Origin: Panorpa germanica
Taxonomy: Eukaryota; Arthropoda; Insecta; Mecoptera; Panorpidae
Reading direction: 5' to 3'
Assembly: GCA_963678705.1 (NCBI GenBank)
Contig: OY783213.1
Location: 9,676,451-9,740,450 of the forward strand
DNA length: 64,000 bases
The notes below the pieces were generated by a model that ran no database searches, was not told the origin of the DNA, and was given only the letters and a program-made list of their open reading frames with translations. Of the stretch, positions 47,226-57,720 are shown piece by piece. Positions within the stretch are counted from its first letter, which is position 1, and every line of letters starts with the position of its first letter. A program made the translations under genes and the position numbers.

Positions 47226-48496
47226 TACGAACTTATTAAGCGATGTGTTAACACAATTATTAAAATAAAATCTACTTAAAAGCGACACGGATCGAATCGT
47301 GCACTGATGTGTGCATATAGACCTTTATTCCACGATCGCTATAACTCCTGGTAACAGTTACAAACCTACAACACAACGAAATGCTGAACAACGTAGCGTT
47401 ATATTGCTGTTCTAAAATTGATTGCAGGTGATCGCGAAAAAAAACCAATCAAACTCGAGAAATAAACTAATGTTGAACGTCTTAAGAAATAAAGTCTGTG
47501 ACAGGCGTTAAATACAGCGGTTTATTTTTTTAAAATAACAAAATATATTTGTTTGCTAAAACTCATTTTTTTGGAAAGATGAAGTAGAGGATGCATCTAA
47601 TTCGACTTTAAAACAAAAGAAGATCAAAACTTGGATTTTTATATTTAAGACTTTCAGACAACGGTAATTTTTGTGACATAATTTATAGGTGACCCCTAAA
47701 AATTAATTTTACATAGAGACAGCTGTATTAAAATAGTGTGACAGATTCTTCTCAGGAATAAGATTTACTTTATATGCAAATTAGAATCGAAAGCAACCGG
47801 AAACAGTCGAAAGTGTCACATTTCGTTTTCTTGTCGACCCAAAGAGTAGTGGGGGTTTAATGTTAAGCGATATTCGTGAACTAAATGAAATGGAGGGTGA
47901 GGTAGAGGTAGAGAGAGGGGTTCGAAAGTATTTTATTAAGTGTTATTTGTCGTATACAAGTGTCGAGTAATAAACTACAATTGTTGAACTGTCGAACTTT
48001 GTCGTTGACTGTACGAAAATACATTAGAAAATCATTCAACAGTGAAAATGAAAAATATAGAAAGAAAATGAATACAATATATTATGAAATGTTCAAATCT
48101 GATATGACGGATGAAATAAAGCTGCTCTTTTATTATATTGACTTACAGAAAAGAGTTTTCTTTGTGAAACTCCGCGAAATGAAATATTTGACGTTGTATA
48201 TACTCGTATGTAAGTCGCAAGGGAACAGAAATCAATTACTTTCAAGTTTAAATGTAAATTTTGTGTTTTTATTCACACTTCGTAGCGACTGAATTCCCGA
48301 TTGGAAGACCCTGTATAATAAATTAAATCTTCTATTCCAATATCCACTAAATGTTTAATTGAATATAACCTAAATCTTCTTTTGTACCTTTTATACTTGC
48401 ACTTTCTGCTTATCTCAGCGTTTTCTTTCCATTTCTTCTTTCTCAACACCGTTGCCATTAATTTATCTTTCATAATTAGCCCACAGGTAATTAGTC
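47226..48496. other. klar: Intronic sequence
   Basis: Intron without a recognised element. The 110-codon open frame at 47960-48292 has A/T-driven composition, no domain and no splice support, so I do not call it a gene. Confidence 0.45.
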
Positions 48497-48895
48497 ATTC
48501 ACAGTACCATTTTTAATTTAATTTATTTTTAAGTTTTCTTAGTTTTTTTAGAACCTTAAAAGGTCCAATGTCTCTAATTTAAATTATAAATACTAAATTA
48601 AAAAAAAACACTATATTATATTATAACCTCCAAAACGTGACAATCTGTCAAAAATAAAGAAGTAAAAACAATTTCTATTAGTAATTGTTATTGAAAACAG
48701 CAATTTTAATTATTCCACATTCAGTTTTGTCCAACTGTCGAACTGTGAAAATTTATATTACTAACGACACATGCGCACCAACTAAATTAACTAAACTCAA
48801 ATTAAAACGCGAGTGTAACAAGAAATTCCTATTCTGAAAACCTGAAATCAAGATTAAAATATGAAAAAAAAAACAGTAAATTAAATATCAATATT
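48497..48895. repeat. Partial copy of the TCCCACTCACTG MITE
   Basis: Homologous to the interior of 30377-30879 (ATTCACAGTACC, TTTTTAAGTTTTCTTAG, GTGACAATCTGTCA) but without recognisable termini. It ends about 35 bases before the next klarsicht exon, so it may supply part of that exon's branch-point region. Confidence 0.65.
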
Positions 48896-48929
48896 GTATA
48901 ATATTTATAATTTTGATTTTCATTTTCAG

Positions 48930-49148
48930 ATAAATTCTTCGGTTCTTCCAGCTGGTACTACGGTTGTCACCGTTCCAGGCGCTTTACCAATGGATGGAGG
49001 CTCACTATCTGACTCTGGTATTTCAGACGGTGGCTCCGACTGGGGACTCTCAGAACGTGAACGTCGTTTAGGGGCGTTAAGAAGACTCCACCGACAACTG
49101 GAGCAGGCTTTAGCCCCCGGCAGCGCTGCGCTACAGGCAATCACTAAA
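48930..49148 (+). CDS. klar: Klarsicht exon
   Basis: A 73-codon exon, phase 0 both ends, after TTCATTTTCAG. It reads INSSVLPAGTTVVTVPGALP, then a Gly/Ser/Asp linker (GGSLSDSGISDGGSDWGLSE) and a helix RERRLGALRRLHRQLEQALA, ending AITK before GTAAGG (49149). SLSDSGISDGGSDWGLSERE looks like a conserved motif linking two helical repeats; REQ-type heptads continue into the next exon. Confidence 0.93.
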
Positions 49149-49262
49149 GTAAGGACCCTAATTTCTATATTGAATTTAAAATTTAATGAAGTTGTTCAAA
49201 TGTATCTTCTTAGAATAATTTGTTGACTGTTTAATAAATGATATTTTGTTTTTTACTTGTAG

Positions 49263-49393
49263 CGTATGGAGCAAGCCGAAGTAGATTTGCGGGCCCTGCA
49301 GATTTCCTGCAAGGAATTGATTGCCAGAACAGCGGCCCAGGAGGTCGCAAGAAATGCACAAACACCGCGAAAAACATCGCGGTCACCTAACAG
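49263..49393 (+). CDS. klar: Klarsicht exon
   Basis: A 131-base exon after TTTTACTTGTAG, separated by an intron of only 114 bases. It reads RMEQAEVDLRALQISCKELI and ARTAAQEVARNAQTPRKTSR, ending SPN plus AG (phase 2) before GTCAGG. It completes the helix begun in the previous exon and enters the basic, Ser-rich linker that precedes the KASH membrane segment. Confidence 0.92.
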
Positions 49394-51722
49394 GTCAGGA
49401 TTTATAATTACTCATTTATATATAAAATCTATCTATAAATATATTATGTATTCTAAGTCACTAAAGTAAAAATCCAGGGGGGCATTGTGTGCATTTGTGT
49501 GCGGGGCATTTTGTTTTTGTCATATTTTGTTTTTAATCCGAGACAACTTGGTTACTAGCGACGCTAATCGAATTTGCGTCTTTACCTTAAAGCGTAATAT
49601 ATATATAGAGTGTGAATAGCCTATGTTTCCTATAGAGAGAGAAAGGTACTATTTGTTCTCTATGCGCATGCGTCGAAAGTGACAGCTGTCTAAATATAAT
49701 AAATATTTATATTTTACTAAGATATAATAAATATTAAATATGTAGAGAAATTATATTTCTTTAGTTGGTGCAAAGCTCGTCTGTAGGTAAAACAGTGACC
49801 GTGCAGTGAAAACATATACTCATGAACGCCATAGATGTCACTGTAGGGATAACGGCCAACACATTTGATTTTTGTAGTGGACAGAACTCACGTTTTAGTT
49901 ATATTTATATATAGTTTATTTATATTTATACATATCTACATTATTCTACATCAATATAATGTCATATTTAACAACTGTTACGTATTATATCTAGACAGCT
50001 CTGACTTGACAACTGTCACTTTCGACGCAGGTGCATAGGGAACAAATAGGAACATACACCTTACTCTCTCGCACACACTTTATACACTTTCAAGTCCAGC
50101 ATTCTCTCTCCATATATATGCTATATGCTCTAAGGTGCCACTGTTAACTAATGGTCGGGATATAATGAAATTTGTACATATATCGTTTGAAAGTTGGTAC
50201 GATCTAAAAATCATATAGATTTATCAATAGTGGCGTCATCTATATGTCATCCTACAAGCTTACTGAGAGACGTCTTATATGAGACATCGTAAATAACAGT
50301 GTTACACTTTCACGATATAAAAAAAGGCAGAACTGAATCCCTATAAGACAACTACACAATTAAGAATATGCACACAAGTTAATACTTCTACAAAATGAAA
50401 TCGATGTGTACGCTTTTGCTTAATAATGAAACAAATGTAATCTAAACGGGGTGTTGGCTCGTTGGTTCGATTCCCCGTTGTTTGAGTAATCGCACTAATT
50501 TGTAACTCCCGAAATGTTTAATTTAATAAACATGTTCCACATTAAAATAAACAGAGCTAATTTGTATCTTGTTTAATACAAAGTACTCAATTTCCTCTCA
50601 ACGATTAAAATTTGCATTTAAAAAAAAAACAAAGAAAGATGCAGTGGTGCACTTAGAATTATAAATAAAATTTGTAATAAATGAAGATCGTGCAAATTAT
50701 CTAAGGTTATAAATTATTATCTTAGCTGCACTGACTAGAAAAGTAATGTTATATCATATTTTATTATTAAATAAGAAAAAGGAGGATTTAAAAAAAAAGT
50801 TAAGTTGATTGACATGAGAACAGGTTAACGAGGCTTAATCTTTTCTATCATCTACGTCAGAACCACGCGGGCTGTGCAGCCGAGTCTTTAAACCAACGTG
50901 CGTGATAATACTTGTTTGTTTTATTTATGCATACAATGTAAGCTGATTAGGAAATTAATATAATGAGATCCTTGAAACATACAAGAAAAATTGAAAAACA
51001 AATTCTTTAATTTATTATAATGGCTTGACTAGTCTTGCGATGTACCTTAGTCTCACCTTTATTTTATTTATAGTTTATTTTATTTAAGTTAAGCCAATTC
51101 CAGACCAACCCTATCACCGACGACCTCCGACTATAAAGTTGTATCACAAAGAATATAAATATTTTCTTTAAAACTCTGCAACATTCTTTTTACTCTTGAA
51201 ATATATTTATTTCTATTTTCTATCATTTAAAGTTCAATAAAACTAAAAACATATTCTCTTTTTTTCTATATTGCTTTCATCATAGCTGTAGTACTGCTCG
51301 TGGCGTACTGACTGCGGAGTCGGAGTCGGGGCAGAATATTTTCATGTTTATAAAAATGAACCAATTCGCATTCAACTCACGGCGATTCTAAGGGATGGTT
51401 GAGATGGCTCCATATCGCTATTTGTGGGAGAAGTGAGGGGGAGTATGTTTTAAAGGATCAGGATAGTGTGAAGGGGCCTTAAGGGGGGCACTTAGTGACA
51501 CCGAACATCAGTTCAGAGAACTAAAACTCGCTATCGTTGAAAGTGGTTACTTACTATATGATATTGCAGTACACTGTTGTGAAAAATGCATATTGAAAGT
51601 GTCAAGTAAGACTAGCTGCACACTTAAAAAAATAAATAAAGTCTTATAAGTTTGTACATCCCAAATGTGGACCAGAGGTATATTTTCTGGATTTTGTTGT
51701 TATTAAGTTAAATATACTTACA
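49394..51722. other. klar: Last intron, 5' part
   Basis: It contains an inverted repeat at 49649-50059, a partial copy of repeat family P at 50150-50275, and a GGTTCGATTCC box-B-like motif at about 50463-50473 without a complete tRNA fold. No exon is seen. Confidence 0.5.
49649..50059. repeat. Inverted repeat, probable MITE core
   Basis: CTATTTGTTCTCTATGCGCA followed by TGCGTCGAAAGTGACAGCTG (49649-49700) pairs with GACAACTGTCACTTTCGACG and CATAGGGAACAAATAG (50007-50059). The loop is about 300 bases and AT-rich. No ORF. Outer boundaries are not clear. Confidence 0.6.
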
Positions 51723-52070
51723 CTAGCTGTCCCGGCCACGCGTTGCTGTGACTAACGTTTTTGTCATATTACATTACATAGCGCCATCTATTGAATATTT
51801 ACTCAATCTAGTCAACAGAATATTTACTCAATCTAGTCAACAGATGTCGCCATCATCGTCGCCAGATGTCATCGTTTGGAGCTAACAGATAATTAATAGA
51901 CAAATAATTTGTAATAAGATAATATTGCAATCATAAATTAAGATGTAAGTTATCCTATCTTTCAAGTTGGATCAAACTGCACACGGTGTACAAATTTGAT
52001 TAAAATCGGTTAAGTAGTTTAGGAGTCCATCGCGGACAAACATGTGACACGTAATTTATATATATTAAGA
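51723..52070 (-). mobile_element. Non-autonomous Helitron
   Basis: On the - strand it starts TCTTAATATATATAAATTAC and ends GGCCGGGACAGCTAG next to T, with A before the 5' end. It is the same family as 14771-17156 without the nested insertion, and so shows the empty site of that insertion. It carries the same partial tandem duplication (CAATCTAGTCAACAGA twice at about 51803-51843). No ORF. Confidence 0.78.
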
Positions 52071-52536
52071 TAAGATAATGAGACAGCGATGTTAGGCAAA
52101 GATATTTTTTGGAAAATTTGACATAATTAAAGTACAATTACCTGCATATTTTGCAGAGACAATATTCTGAAAATATTTTTCTTTTGTGGGCACGCCGCTT
52201 GAGATACTTTTTCTTTTAATCTTACTAGTGTATTTGCACCCAATATTGAAGAGAAGTTTTTATGTCTTATGGTCTATTTAACTTGAGATTAAAGTCATAA
52301 AACAAGCATTCTGGATTCTGGATCATCCATCCCATCCATCAGAATCCACGAACACAATTACAATACTTTTTTATTACGTCGAGCGAGGAAACAAACTTTT
52401 ACTCTGCGTTACCTGCAAAAATAAACTGTTTGGAATCGACGAAAATACAAATAAACTTTAAGGGGGAGCTATCAGAAAGAGATCACAAAAATGCAGTTGC
52501 TTTAGAAATTCAAAGAAATATATTTAATTTTAAAAT

Positions 52537-53180
52537 CGGCTTGTGTCCTATGTCTTAATTTCTATAAAAGTGTATAATATATTGATACATTTTTTAATAA
52601 CTCCTTATATGTTAAGATATATTAACAATTAAAAAAGTCATTTTGTCTCTTTAATTATTAAAGGGATTCAACGTTGTACAACATTCCAAATGCATGTAAC
52701 ATCACAACCGCTAGTTGGTATCTATTTTATACAACAGAGCGTAAAAGAGATATATTCTTGACAGAAGTTTACAGGTTACCAACCTTACAGATCATAAATC
52801 TCTGCTATATGTATTTATATATCAAAATATCAAACATTATTTGCAACTATTTCAAGGAACAATAAAATTTCAATATTATATCTGCCGTAACAGGGTTAAA
52901 TAAAATAAAAACATATTTTTCTTTGATTGGACTTGATTATTTGACTACCAACAGCTACAAAACATTACCACAGCACTGACCTTCTCAACAAATAACTGAC
53001 GTATACAATGCATATCACGTCATACAAATGGCCGACCATCTCACAGCGCTAATACTACAATTCAAATTTTTAATTAACAATTAGATATTTAATAAAATAG
53101 ACACGCCAATACACAATTATTAACATCAATTTAAATCAACAATTGAAAAATCGACCACTAAAAAATGAGGACAGAAGCCC
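52537..53180 (+). mobile_element. MITE, GGGCTTGTGTCCT family, copy D
   Basis: A 644-base copy in the orientation of copy A, ends CGGCTTGTGTCCTATGTC and ATGAGGACAGAAGCCC. It carries about 65 extra bases near 52710-52775 relative to copy A. It ends 84 bases before the KASH exon. Confidence 0.75.
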
Positions 53181-53264
53181 ATTATAATTTATTTTATCAA
53201 GAAAATATTTCAACTATAAATTCTTTTAAGATTAAATAACAAATAATTTTTAATTTAATTTCAG

Positions 53265-53556
53265 TAAGCGCAAAAATCGGCGTAAATCGAACAACTCATC
53301 ATCATCAAGCACTGCCTCAACGACGAAGGTATCTCCAGATAGTGGGGACCCCCACGGAGACGACGACCCAGATTCACCTAAGAATTCCGGCTGGGCCTGG
53401 AGGGTCGCCAAAGCGGCTGTTCCTTTACAAATAGCTCTTGTCGCGTTGTTTTGCGCGGCTTGTCTCTTGGAGCCCCACTGCTGCGACGCTCTTAACACAT
53501 GGACCTTGACTTTAGCGCCCCAATTGAGGTACGTCCGAGGCCCCCCTCCCGTCTAA
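53265..53556 (+). CDS. klar: Klarsicht last exon with KASH domain
   Basis: This exon encodes the KASH domain that anchors Klarsicht in the outer nuclear membrane and binds SUN proteins in the lumen. After TTAATTTCAG the split codon makes Ser. A basic Ser-rich linker follows (KRKNRRKSNNSSSSSTAST), then an acidic stretch (SGDPHGDDDPDSP), WAWRVAKA, and a membrane segment AVPLQIALVALFCAACLLEP. The luminal tail contains CCDALNTW and ends APQLRYVRGPPPV before TAA. Three prolines plus a final residue is the KASH hallmark; a Cys lies 23 residues before the end, where KASH1/2-type proteins form a disulfide with SUN. The end of the chain in this motif is the main evidence for naming the gene. Confidence 0.97.
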
Positions 53557-53631
53557 ACCAAGTAAGTGTTTGATTGGATACAATGTTTTGTTTAATTAGT
53601 TTTTAATTTGTATTTATAATATTTTTGCATA

Positions 53632-53637
53632 AATAAA
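53632..53637 (+). terminator. klar: Candidate poly(A) signal of KASH transcripts
   Basis: AATAAA 76 bases after the KASH stop, followed by TTGGTTTTATTTTT. Further AATAAA hexamers downstream mean longer 3' UTRs are possible. Confidence 0.35.
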
Positions 53638-54549
53638 ATTGGTTTTATTTTTAATAAATTTTATGAAACTACTTTTTGGCTTAAAATAAATTAATAAAAC
53701 GAATTTTATTTTGCGTTGTTGAATGTTGATATATTTTAATTTAATTTAAGTAAATTATTTACACTTAATGTTTTGATATTTCAACATATTTCATTACCCA
53801 AATTTCTCTTTTTTAAATATGTTAAAATATCAATTCAAACTATCGTTGCCATATATATGAAGGCATTTTAAATATTAATATATATTTAAAATAAGCAAAT
53901 TCTTGCTCAAATTTTTTACAAATTAATTTTGTGTAAAATACATTTTTAAACATTTTACACAAAACGAAAATCAAATAAAAATTTTATAATCAATTTTGTG
54001 AATTAGTAAATAAGTAATATAAAATTTTTGCAGTTATATTTTTTGTTTGTAAATTTTGATTAAAAAATGTTTTATTTTTAAATTACACAAGAAGAACGAT
54101 CTGAATGTCTTTTTTATACTACTAACAATTTACAAAAAAATAATTTTAATATATTCAAAATATAATATTTATATAAAATTAATACAGCTGTTATAAGAAA
54201 TGATATTAGATTTCGTTTAAAGTAAACACGAAGGTAATATTTATGTAGTTGATACATTTAAGAGGTAAATGTTACATAAATATTTTTAGCGAATTATATT
54301 TTATGTTCTACAGAGTAATAAAAGCAAAAAATAAACAAAATATTAATTTTGTAACAATTTCTTTGATAAATTTCATACTGTATATTAAGTTAATAGGAAT
54401 TATTATTATTTTAATAATTAATTTATGAATACTATCACCGATAGTTCTTATTTTACAGTACCCCAGGTTTAAAATTAGCTTAACAGTACTGTGCTAGATT
54501 GCTACAATGTTCATTTTTTACCTGGGACTTACTCATATATAAATATGTA

Positions 54550-54655
54550 TATATAAGTTCTAAAACAGTGATTGTAAACATCAGTTAACATTTGTCAGTG
54601 TTCAGATTTACGTCAACATTTAGTGGAGACGTAATTTCTGCATTGCTACAAGCGT
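54550..54655 (+). repeat. Direct repeat, unit 1
   Basis: About 105 bases from TATATAAGTTCTAAAACAGTG through CATCAGTTAACATTTGTCAG to GGAGACGTAATTTCTGCATT, repeated with few changes at 55627-55735. Confidence 0.7.
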
Positions 54656-55197
54656 TTTTAAGGGAGACGTTTTAACACATAGGAAGGACGCTTAGGGAGA
54701 ATGTTTTTTTGTATTACTCAAAGAGTTTGCTTAGTCGTACGCGGTATAGTAGTAAAATAATTAATAAATTAACAACATCAATTAGCATAACTTTAAGGTT
54801 AAGTTTGAACACGTTAAATAACAATCGGGACTGAGTTTTTTTTAGGTTAGACTTCTAACAATTATTACGTAATACTTACAACAATATAATATAACAACAA
54901 TAGATATTAAATTTGTATATAGAACTACTAATTTATTATCATTACTTCCTTCCGGACCTTTTTGTAAAGCTATCCATAAATTTATCTATTTAAGAAAGGT
55001 TTGATTTAATAGTTAAAGTAATAAATAATAGTAAAGTAACCAATTTATCTATTTATAATTTTATAATAATTAAATTAAAATTAATTAAAATTTTATGTGG
55101 GGAATCAACGTATTATTATATTAGAATACCTTTTTCATTTTTGGTTAGATGTTAAAATGAAATTTGTTAAATATTTTACCAGTAAATGTTAAATATG

Positions 55198-55315
55198 AGT
55201 GTCCCAGTAAGAGCGTCCGATTTGGAATCGTCTCATTTAAAACACCCTAATTGATATACAATGTATTTGTTTCATATGAGATAGTACGAAATGTGACGCT
55301 ATTATTGGGACACTC
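55198..55315. mobile_element. Short MITE or hairpin
   Basis: GAGTGTCCCAGTAAGAGCGT at the left and GACGCTATTATTGGGACACTC at the right are imperfect reverse complements enclosing about 118 bases. Ends starting with GTGTCCCA resemble those of Tc1/mariner-derived MITEs; no TA duplication is clear. Confidence 0.55.
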
Positions 55316-55626
55316 TTATAAGTAAGTAGCTTATTTGTATATATGTATAGATTTTTATTTAGATTATTTTAGCTGTTTTTAAATCGAAATTACTACATTA
55401 ACTAAATTATATTTTCTTCCCACTGCATTTTTAACTGTAAGCTGAATCGTATATTTTGAAAAAAGGACAGTTCGAAAAAGAACTAACTAGCTTCCAAAAT
55501 TAATTAGTCATATTTAGTGTTACATACTGCATTTACATCAGCGTCGGCGTCGGTCGTAAAAGGAATTAGTACGCCAGAGCTATTTTTGCTGCTTGTTTTT
55601 TACTCTGAATATTTAGACAATTCGTG

Positions 55627-55735
55627 TATATATAATTTCTAAAACAGTGTGTGTAATCATCAGTTAACATTTGTCAGTGTTCAGATTTATGTCGATATTT
55701 AGTGGAGACGTAATTTATGCATTGCTACTAGCAAA
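55627..55735 (+). repeat. Direct repeat, unit 2
   Basis: Second copy of the segment at 54550-54655, same orientation, 1.08 kb downstream. Confidence 0.7.
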
Positions 55736-57611
55736 AATAAAAATTATTAATTATGTTAAGTATTCACAAATATTTATTTAATTATATAAACAAGTATTTT
55801 TAAGTAAATTCTTGATTCTCTTCTTAAAAACTTCTTCAAATGTAGGTGTAAAGGACCGAACAATTTGACTGCAACTTTTTTTCGAATGTTTTACAATCGG
55901 CGTGAAAAGTTGCTAATATAAATGCAGTATCTCAATTCAATATTTTTAAGCTGCTACATAATTTTTAGTTTCCTTTCAACAAAAATTCTTAATTATATTA
56001 CATTTTTGTGTATTCATGTAAAATTTATCTCTATGTGAAAGTGTTATATAAATATTACGTAATATTCGTGTTTACTAAGTTCATCACCAGCCAAATCTAA
56101 TATTTTTATTAAAACAGCTGCAAATCATACAATGAAAATGTTTTAATTTTTATGAAATTTACAAATAGAAATAATTTTGTATTATTTCTATAAATACCAA
56201 ATTTGGGTTATAACAAAATGATGTTATAAAATATTATGTTATGTAAATATACATAAATTATTTTAATAGGAAAACCAGGTACGACGGAGCCTTAAATTAA
56301 GGCTCTGTCAATGTGTATACTAGAATAAGTATATATATTATTGTAAATATTACTATACAATATAAAAACTTTAGCATAATCAAAAAATATAATATAAGTA
56401 GGTAGGTAAAAATAAAATTTTAAAAAATTAATAAATATCATAATATTATTTAGATTATTTTCAAAATTTAAATAATTTTGTTATATTTATTTTGGTAATA
56501 TATTGCATATGAAAAGTTGAAGTAAAAAATTGAATGAAAAAATAATGAAGAAGTAACTTGCCGTGGTTCCATTGAACATAGCTTATAAACACTTATCTTT
56601 TCATATGCAATACATAAACAAATAAACTGACAGCTATCAGTTTTCAAAAGTTTGTACCTTATTTGTAACATAAAGTAATTTTTTTAACACAAAAATGAAT
56701 CACAGTACTTATTTATTACCTATACAGTACTGCAAGGTAAGTATTTAGTTCTATAAATACTTTTTTTTATATAAATAAAATTATATATAAAAATTGACGA
56801 CACTTTAAAAATTGTTACAATATATATTTTTTTTCGCATTCCAACATTTTTAAAGTGTCATTTTATTATTTACAAAAACAAAAAAAAACAAAAATTATAT
56901 ATAAATGAAATATTCAAATATAGATACATATTTTATTAAGGTTTAATTTTGAGAAAACAATGTAACATAATAAGCGTCAAAAGTTTCTGGCCTAGATACT
57001 CGAAAGGATGTAGCAAAAAAGGTCGGATAGTTTTGGCGCGTTCACGTATACTTAATTCGTCATATAATAATCGTAATGAATTAAATACAAATTGGTGAAA
57101 ATTTCTCTCGAGCGAAGAACCACCAATTTGTTTTAATCAAATGCTTTTTATATTTAAAGTATTAAGAGTTGTAGCCTTACTCAAGCATATTAAGCTTAAG
57201 CTACAGTAAAAGAAACAACTCTTAAAGAAATAATCACAATCTATTGAAAACACGATATACTTGTATACGTGAAATTCTGATTGAAGAATAGACAGTGGAA
57301 CGTAATCGAGATTCTCTTTCTCACATGTGTGACATAACGTCTACTTATTGTGTTAAAAAGAGACAGATAATACGAGTATTTTATTATTGTAATAAAATTA
57401 AAGCTAATGTTATAAATGCAGGTATCCTCAGCTTCGAAAAATTGTTTTTATAACTATTTAGTAGAAGGTCATGAACAGAAAACAATTTAGATTGCTCATA
57501 ATGCTAGAAAGAGAAAGAAATATGTGAAGGTAATCACTGCTCTCACATTGGAAGCGACGAAGCCGTGCGGATAAGTACGTTTTTTTCAAACCTGTGATTA
57601 AATCCCAGCTA

Positions 57612-57720
57612 CAACAGTGGTGTATTGATAAATATTAAAAAAGAAGCTTGCTCTCATGATAAATTATGCTGATGCAAAGCAACTCCAATATACACAAAAG
57701 CGACAGAAGTTTGAGTAGTC
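57612..57720. repeat. Dispersed repeat shared with 32513
   Basis: CAACAGTGGTGTATTGATAA then GCTCTCATGATAAATTATGC matches the interior of the long-inverted-repeat element at 31834-34221. Confidence 0.55.

Noticed and set aside
47960-48292. 110-codon + strand open frame in an intron
   Set aside because: No recognisable motif, no supporting splice sites, A/T-driven amino-acid composition.
48926-49144. - strand frame MIACSAALPGAKACSSCRW...
   Set aside because: Mirror of the klarsicht exon 48930-49148 on the opposite strand.
50441-50510. tRNA gene around GGTTCGATTCC
   Set aside because: The box-B-like motif is present, but no box A at the proper distance and no cloverleaf; probably a decayed SINE.
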